This document shows, piece after piece, positions 8,559 through 14,024 of a stretch of 14,024 nucleotides of DNA (position 1 is its first letter; every line of letters begins with the position of its first letter). Origin of the DNA: Hemicentrotus pulcherrimus (taxonomy: Eukaryota > Echinodermata > Echinoidea > Camarodonta > Strongylocentrotidae); contig BEXV01000421.1 in NCBI GenBank assembly GCA_003118195.1, positions 196,123-210,146 of the forward strand. Reading direction: 5' to 3'. The notes beneath the pieces were generated by a model, which did not search any database, was not told the DNA's origin, and saw only the letters and a list, made by a program, of their open reading frames with translations. Made by a program: the position numbers and the translations under genes.

Positions 8559-8830
8559 CACGGGCGGCGATTTCTTTTCATGACCGGGGGACGAAATGCG
8601 AGGGACGAGGGAGCGTAGCTACCGAGTGAGAAGATTTTTGCGTTTTTATTTGTCTAAACGCTGCACTCTTGGGCCCTCCAGAGCCTTAACGTTTGTTGCA
8701 GTCTTTAGTCAGTATTTGCTATACATTTTTGTGTTGCATTTTTTCAAATTTTGAGGGGGGTGACGACGATCCCACCCTAAAAAAATTGAGGGGGGACGTG
8801 TCCCCCGTCCCACCGGGATCGCCGCCCCTG
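8559..8830. mobile_element. Complete non-autonomous hAT-type MITE (272 bp)
   Basis: The element is flanked by an identical 8-bp duplication, CCTGAAAC, at 8551-8558 and 8831-8838, the length made by hAT transposases. Its ends are inverted repeats: CACGGGCGGCGATTTC on the left and CAGGGGCGGCGATCCC read inward from the right, 13 of 16 matching. CAGGGGCGG is a characteristic hAT-superfamily start. The inside has no transposase coding frame, only G/C-run-rich ends and an AT-rich core, so it must have been moved in trans. Confidence 0.82.
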
Positions 8831-8838
8831 CCTGAAAC

Positions 8839-10112
8839 TACACTTACATCAACAGATTCAAGGCCCTCCAATAGGGTACACCTGTTATTGGAACCGATTC
8901 CAAAACCACCCACCTTTTATTCATAATCAGATTTGTGGCACTGCAGTAATATCGTATCAAACTGAAAAGTAAACATCAGCATTTAAATATAAAGTTGAGT
9001 TCTGGTCATGCGATTGCTTTGTGAAAGTAACGATGTGGAACGATCAGAAAAAGTTGATCATGTAGCATATAAGTATTGAGTATTGGTGCGTACTACAATG
9101 TTCTGGAATCATCAAAATGAAAAGAAATTTGGTCCAGACTACACAAACATGTGCCATAAAAATGAGTTTTTCATTTTTAAGCTATTACATGTTATATTTA
9201 GAATATCGGAGACATTTGAAGAACAATGCTTTTTAGGGAACATTTTTTCTCTGATGTTCTTCTTCATTTGAATAATAACAATGAAAATGCTCACAAACTA
9301 TTTTTCACCTCTCCCCAGAACTCAACCTTCTATTTAAGCTGACACCAGTTTAACGAGACAACCTATAACCCCCTATATATTCCTAGGCGGAGTGAGGAAG
9401 TCGCTGGTTTCGAGCCAGAATGTTCCAGCATTCAAGCCCTTACGACATTTGACCTTTGTTTGAAGTGACGAAATTTATTGACCAACAATTTTGTTCTCAC
9501 TAAATTAAATTAGAGGGCAGTGTACGTTTGCCAGATATTTCAGTCCATATTTTCCGACGAAATTCTACCTATAGGGATACAGTTAACAACTAAATTATTC
9601 ATACCCCTAAGGAATGTGATGTTTTTGTCGGTGTTTTCGTAACTCGAGAATGAAAGGTGGACTGGTTGAATTAGGGCCATTTTTAAATTCTAATTTTGTA
9701 GATGTAAACTTCAATATGTCAAATCTGAAGAAACATATACTGGGACCCATTCAATTTTCTAATACATACAAATTACAAAACCTGATCAGGGTATGAATAA
9801 TTTAGCTGATAATGGTATAAATGATTCGAACTGAGTTTGGTTCTTTTTTTATGCTTGAAATTTTACAGATCGAAAAAAAAGATTTAATGACCCTTCAAAG
9901 ATCTAATCTTGAAGATACACTTGAGTTCTGGTAAATATGGAAAATACATTTTCACAGAGTCGAACGTAACTTACACTGAATGTTCGAGATTTCAAATAAA
10001 TGACATGTGCCAAACAACAAAGAGACGACTGCTGAACAATGATCGTTTGTCATTGCTGCTCTTTAATTCTTCTACGACAAGCAGTAGCAAATTGATATTA
10101 AAAAAAAAATAA
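8839..10112. other. Intergenic AT-rich DNA
   Basis: No gene or clear repeat is recognisable. Several short open frames (for example 9083-9271 and 9909-10112) have no recognisable domain and AT-driven composition. The stretch ends in an A-run at about 10101-10109 that may be part of the 3' end of the LINE remnant read on the minus strand. Confidence 0.45.
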
Positions 10113-10429
10113 TTGAAAATAAAACTTAACGAAATCGCATACAGTAATAACATAACAATAAAGTAAATGGTTGTTTACAGAACACGGCACAACACAGCCG
10201 ACAATACAACAAACAAAAAAACAGCACAACACAAATGTCTCACTCTAGTCAGTTACATTCGTACATGTAAAGCTCAACCTGACATGCATCAGGGTTAAAT
10301 ATCATGTAAGAAAACCGAGACCGGACTCGTCAAGGAGAGGCTCTACTGAAATACAGTAATATTAACAATATAATAAGTAATTGACAATAAAGAAGTATAA
10401 CATTTATTAAATACCAAGGGACCTAAATT
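10113..10429 (-). other. Probable 3' UTR of the LINE remnant
   Basis: This AT-rich non-coding stretch lies directly downstream of the LINE frame on the minus strand and ends at an A/T run near 10101-10118. Assignment as LINE 3' UTR is positional inference; no target duplication was identified. Confidence 0.3.
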
Positions 10430-11390
10430 CTACAAGAAAGAAAGTGCCCATTTCCTAAAGTGGGAGCTTAGTTTACCTTTCTTCTTTGCTATTTTATATT
10501 CAATTTTCTGTTTCACTTTTACAAAACAAAGGAAGCCCTGGAAATTTAATTCTACGTCTTGAATTTTACATCAAATAATATAAAATTTGAGGCATAGGAA
10601 TAAAAAATTAATACAAACATTATTCCTGCCAATGATTTCAATACCAAATATATGAGCGAACTCAAAGTACAACGTTGTCTCCTTCGTCATATTATCAATA
10701 TAATCTGCAAGCTTTTTCCACATTGGAGCAACTACTGTGCATTTAAAAAATATATGAATCAAGGTATCTGGAAGCTCCTGACAGAAGTAACACAAAGGAC
10801 TATCCCATCTTCCAATTTTATATAAAAATGAGTTTAGGGCTATGGCATTACGAAACATTTTAAAATAAAAAGACCTTTACTGAGTTTCTATAGTGCATTT
10901 GAAATTATATCTGTGTATAACAGACCATTAAATTTCATCTCTATCCAAACCAAGCCACTCTTTCCACTTATTACCAATCTTGGCCTGTAATGATTTATCT
11001 TTGTTACGTAGTACCGAATTAGCATAGCTAGGCACTTTCAACTTCCTCAGTAGCTCAAGAACAATCTTATCAAAAATATTCTCTTGAACATCTTAATGAT
11101 CAATAAACCAATCTAAATATAACGCATTCATCAGGGAATTATACTTGCGTTGGCCAGTTATTGGGATATCAAATTCTACAACCAAGTCTTCAGTAGCAAA
11201 TATTTCGGGAACCATGGTAAATTCATTTAAGGGGATCCGGTAACTTTGTCTCAGATTCTAAAACAAAATCCTGGATTTAGCTCGTGCTGCAATGATAATT
11301 ATAAACCTTTAGGTCAGTCAGGAACTCCATGACTTTTACTAGCCGATCGCCTGTCTGATTATCAAGATATTCATGATTGGAATTTAAAAA
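10430..11390 (-). pseudogene. Decayed non-LTR retrotransposon (LINE) reverse-transcriptase C-terminus
   Basis: One minus-strand frame from about 11206 to the stop at 10432-10430 can be followed for 259 codons. It contains the LINE C-terminal signature: GNKWKEWLGL, then FYFKMFRNAIALNSFLYKIG, then a CCHC zinc knuckle (LCYFCQELPDTLIHIFFKC) and MWKKLADYI. It is interrupted by TAA at 11095-11093, 10930-10928 and 10879-10877, and TGA at 10573-10571. Further upstream, to about 11390, related sequence (YLDNQTGDRLVKVMEFL) appears in another frame, so at least one frameshift has accumulated. It is a dead fragment lacking the endonuclease and main RT motifs. Confidence 0.75.
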
Positions 11391-11392
11391 AT

Positions 11393-11419
11393 TGAAAACC
11401 GTTTGCTTAACGGTTTTCA
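11393..11419. repeat. Perfect 11-bp inverted repeat with 5-nt loop
   Basis: TGAAAACCGTT (11393-11403) pairs with AACGGTTTTCA (11409-11419) around a TGCTT loop. It sits just beyond the upstream end of the recognisable LINE remnant. No T-run follows, so it is not a terminator; its role is unknown. Confidence 0.7.
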
Positions 11420-11779
11420 TAACACTGCAGTCTATTGAGGAAAACGAGTATGGTAAAACCGGTCACTCAAAGATTTTTCTTTTTTGAGGCACTTCTTGAT
11501 CATTTTGAAGCGCAATTTTTGGTAGGACTTCAATAATACACCATATCACAGACACTGATTTCACGTAGGGCCGTGCATCCCAGATCTAACATTAGGGACA
11601 TGTCGAATTGCCCACGAGATCGCGAGTTTAGATCAAATACGGGAACTTACGGCGAGTTTCGTAGGGCGAGCCTTACGAGCATGACAAGCGCACCATGTTA
11701 TGTCAGCTGGCCTACCATTGGGCAGAAGTTCAATAATATGCATCTGGCATCCATATTGTTTTGAAGAGCGCAAAAATCA
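11420..11779. other. Uncharacterised intergenic DNA
   Basis: Nothing recognisable as a gene. The stretch 11570-11700 is less AT-rich than its surroundings and contains repeated GCGAG-type words, which may reflect an old transposon, but no ends were found. Confidence 0.4.
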
Positions 11780-11885
11780 GATGCGGCCCTCCCTGGGGGC
11801 AGGACAGGGGGGCAGTGCCCCTAATTTACCAAGTACCCGAAATGTGCCCCTATTAATTTGTAAATGTGCCCTTTTCCCTTTTCAT
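11780..11885 (+). repeat. GTGCCCC minisatellite, left part
   Basis: After a G/C-run-rich lead (CTGGGGGCAGGACAGGGGGG) there are three to four units of the AAGTGCCCCTTTT type, near 11813, 11831, 11841 and 11863. The same unit makes up the larger array at 12318-12745. The lead resembles sequence found inside hAT-type repeats. Confidence 0.6.
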
Positions 11886-11900
11886 CTCTTATAATTTCAG

Positions 11901-12317
11901 TTCAATTCAATTCAATTCAAGGTTTATTAAAAACATGAGCCGCAGCTCCGTTGCTTAAATGGTTATGTGTCCAATTAAAAGACTTATTACATATTACAAA
12001 CATAAAATACAATTACAATTAATTTGTCAATATTGAAATATGAATAGTTATATCTTAAGATTGCTTGGGCGGCGCGAATTAGAACACGAAGACGAGAAAC
12101 ATGAAGAATAGAAGTACGATATGAAGATGTAAAAGTACATGAACATTAATAATACGAATTGCATACATGTACTTTTAAAGAGTCATTAAGACAATAAACG
12201 AATATAAAATAGAAATGAAAATATTTTTGTCATAACATTGTTAACGTTTGATATTGTAAGTATTTGTATTTTTGCTAAGAAAAATGATATAAAACACTAC
12301 AATTATGGCATTACTTT
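11901..12317 (-). mobile_element. LINE-like 3' end with (TTGAA)4 tail
   Basis: On the minus strand the segment ends in TTTTTAATAAACC followed by four TTGAA units (11920-11901), a polyadenylation-like signal plus the short tandem tail typical of some CR1/L2-type non-LTR elements. The upstream part is AT-rich and noncoding as far as I can see. It lies between the two parts of the minisatellite, so it may have inserted into it. The 5' limit is set by the repeat that resumes at about 12318 and is approximate. Confidence 0.5.
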
Positions 12318-12745
12318 GACAAGTGTCCCTTTTCATTCACATATCTCAAGTTAGACCATGTTCTTCAATCCAATATCCTTTTAATATTGCCCCCTCCTTG
12401 GCATGAGTACCCCTTTTATTTGACAAGTGCCCCTTACCCTTCGACAAGTTCCCATTTTCCTTTGCAATAAGTGTCTATTTTCAATTATCATAAGTGCCAA
12501 TTTTCAGGAACGAGAAGTGCCCTTTTTGAATTTTGATAAGTGCCCCCTATACCTCTGATAATTTGCCCTATGTTAGATTTTAGAGGTGCCTTTTTTACTT
12601 TGACAAGTGCCCCTTTACATTGCTAATAAGTGCCCCTCTTCCTAATGATAAGTACCCCTATTAAAATAGAGCCCTTTCTCCTTCTTACAAATACCCTTTT
12701 CATCTCTGGTGAATTACCCTTTCAAGGTACGAAAAGTTACTCCTT
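12318..12745 (+). repeat. 22-23-bp minisatellite, unit AAGTGCCCCTTTT...
   Basis: About 15 diverged units with a period of 22-23 bp. Unit starts are near 12321, 12404, 12425, 12445, 12468, 12491, 12514, 12537, 12560, 12583, 12605, 12627, 12650, 12668, 12690 and 12712. The consensus is close to GACAAGTGCCCCTTTTCATTT. Units decay toward both ends. Similar arrays occur inside some echinoderm transposons (recollection, not verified). Confidence 0.8.
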
Positions 12746-13139
12746 TTCCCTTCGCGCCAGCTCGCCACAACTCGAGGTTCCAACTCGGCTAAAGTGGGAG
12801 CCCTGGTTTAGATTCGCACGAAGACAATGGTGATTGCTACGGCGGACGACCTTTTAATGCACTGCCTCGAATGGACGTCAAACTTATTAGTCCACGCAAA
12901 TCTAAAAGTCCACATTGTTAAACGATGCCTTTAACAGTCCACTCGGCTGATTCTTTTGTTCGGATTTATTGGTTTTCAGAGATAGAAGTGACCGCGTTCA
13001 TCGTCTCTACAATGCTATATGAACAATTTGTTGACCTTATCAGATTTTGTAAGAATATGGCAATATCTTGCAACTAAAATAATTTAACCTCTGCAGGAAA
13101 GAATCTGTTTGACAGTTGACGCGTTTCGTCACTGCCTGG
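12746..13139 (+). promoter_or_regulatory. Upstream region of the SLC16-type gene
   Basis: No coding region. It is GC-richer than the rest of the intergenic DNA. It holds three copies of AGTCCAC on the plus strand (12889-12895, 12907-12913, 12936-12942) and one GGACGTCA (CRE-like) at 12873-12880. These are candidates for upstream control elements only. A possible splice acceptor, CCTCTGCAG at 13088-13096, would allow an upstream untranslated exon. Confidence 0.3.
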
Positions 13140-13147
13140 TATATAAG
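13140..13147 (+). promoter_or_regulatory. TATA box of the SLC16-type gene
   Basis: TATATAAG matches TATAWAWR and ends 33 bases before the ATG at 13181. Transcription would start near 13170, leaving a 5' UTR of only about 10 nt. Either the leader is very short, or the box is fortuitous and the true promoter is further upstream. Confidence 0.4.
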
Positions 13148-13180
13148 CAATACTATCGATCTTGCACATTCTTCCTATAA

Positions 13181-13370
13181 ATGGCAACGTTTACAGGAGG
13201 GCATTATCAATGGATACTACTGACCGGAATGGTGATCATTAATTATTTGGAGCTAGGCGTTCTAAAATCTTTTGGTGTCTTCATCGACGATATCTCATTG
13301 AATCTAGGTGTGTCAACTGGATTGGTAGGAACAGCGATTGGCGTGTCACATGGACTCATGCAGTTAATGG
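13181..13370 (+). CDS. SLC16-type (monocarboxylate transporter) MFS protein, first coding exon
   Basis: The exon encodes 63 residues plus one base, ending at a good donor (G|GTAAGA, 13371-13376), phase 1. Residues 11-34 form TM1 with LGVLKSFGVFIDDI, the SLC16/MCT first-helix pattern. Lys29 aligns with the TM1 lysine of mammalian MCT1 that is important for substrate binding. Residues 44-63 (VSTGLVGTAIGVSHGLMQLM) start TM2. Family members carry monocarboxylates, thyroid hormones or aromatic amino acids across the plasma membrane; the substrate cannot be told from one exon. The usual [DE]GGWGW N-terminal motif is reduced to GGHYQW. The rest of the gene must lie beyond the window. The frame runs on to 13573 but that is intron. 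The -3 position is T, a mediocre start context. Confidence 0.75.
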
Positions 13371-14024
13371 GTAAGAAATGCAAGCTTACTTTGTCAGTGC
13401 TTTGCAGGCGCGGGATCCAGGATTTTCCGATGGGGGAGGGGTTGGGGGTTGGCGGAAATTTGAAAATCGCGCAGACCGTACCGTTACCTACAAGCGGGCA
13501 CAATTTTAGAAAGGGGGAAAGGGGGCAGGCTCACGTGATGTCTCTTGTCCGATATCTACATTCCCAGTTTTAAGCTGTAGTCCTTTCTTACTTTAATATA
13601 GTTGTTATGAAAATACATACAGGGTTATATTTGATGTTGGTCAACAATCGGATTAATATGTAACAGCGACAATTTTGATTACATATTGTAGAATCAGCTG
13701 CAGGTTTGAGCTTTGAAATTACAGGTTTTAAAAGTCAGTGATAAGTTAAAAGTTCAATCTCAATCAACATCATTTCTGAAATATATTCAGTCATAACAAT
13801 TTGTTTGAAAATGCTCCAAAATATGACCCACCTTGCACCGGAGAGCATATATGAACACTAAAGCCAGTAAGGCAACCTTTGTCTACGACACCTGAAAAAA
13901 TGTACACTTCGCACAGACGCACACATTAGTTTATACTCCTTCCAAGTTTCAATATAATTTTGTTTCTTCTGTACCTCCTCCCCCAGCATATTATACATTT
14001 ATATTAGCAGTATGCAGATTAAGG
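13371..14024 (+). other. Intron 1 of the SLC16-type gene (partial)
   Basis: Starts with GTAAGA and runs off the window end with no recognisable second coding exon. It holds a hAT-like fragment near 13402-13520; the rest is AT-rich and unremarkable. Confidence 0.6.
13402..13520 (+). mobile_element. Truncated hAT-like repeat
   Basis: The segment starts CAGGCGCGGGATCCAGGATT, close to the CAGGGGCGGATCCAGG start of hAT-type elements, and continues with G-rich runs (GGGGGAGGGG, AAAGGGGGCAGG). No right inverted end or 8-bp target duplication was found, so it is a left-end fragment inside the transporter intron. Confidence 0.5.

Noticed and set aside
8241..8561. Minus-strand open frame of 106 residues
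   Set aside because: Driven by the purine tract; no domain, no splice sites, Ser/Leu repeats.
9388..9425. tRNA-like or tRNA-SINE promoter (GGTTTCGAGCC as B box)
   Set aside because: The B box has an extra T, the A box is weak and no cloverleaf can be formed around it.
13371..13573. Continuation of the transporter reading frame past the exon
   Set aside because: The frame loses SLC16 character exactly at a good GTAAGA donor and runs into a hAT-like repeat; it is intron.

Overview
The window looks like a piece of an invertebrate deuterostome genome, most likely an echinoderm (inference). It has spliced genes with GT-AG introns and AT-rich intergenic DNA. Receptor families expanded in sea urchins (SRCR and somatomedin-B domains, class B 7TM) are present, and old hAT-type and non-LTR transposon debris is common. 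No bacterial, viral or CRISPR features are present.

Two genes lie in divergent orientation about 6.8 kb apart. On the minus strand, 6388 down to 580, is a five-exon gene for a receptor. It encodes a signal peptide, two SRCR domains, a somatomedin B domain, a cysteine-rich stretch, and then a class B (adhesion/secretin/Methuselah-like) seven-transmembrane domain. I rebuilt it from splice sites: exons 6388-6307, 5108-4764, 4239-3931, 3607-1404 and 849-580. They total 3210 nt, exactly 1070 codons. The introns are phase 1, 1, 1 and 0. The ectodomain and 7TM halves lie in one open frame of one exon, interrupted only by an in-frame TAG at 2180-2178, 46 codons before TM1. As written the gene yields a secreted ectodomain, not a receptor. 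The cause could be a pseudogene, a null allele, an assembly error, or something regulated.

On the plus strand, 13181-13370 is the first coding exon of an SLC16-type (monocarboxylate transporter) MFS protein; the rest lies beyond the window. Both genes have a perfect TATAWAWR box 33 to 55 bases upstream of the ATG.

The DNA between them is mostly transposon remains. These include a retroelement 3' tail (about 8062-8230), a complete 272-bp hAT-type MITE with an identical 8-bp target duplication (8559-8830), a decayed minus-strand LINE reverse-transcriptase C-terminus (about 10430-11390), and a 22-23-bp minisatellite (11780-11885 and 12318-12745) split by a LINE 3' end with a (TTGAA)4 tail. hAT-like end fragments also lie in introns of both genes. 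The far left end (232-428) holds two diverged copies of a palindrome-rich repeat. Two purine-only (GA)n tracts lie near 889-1290 and 8250-8402.
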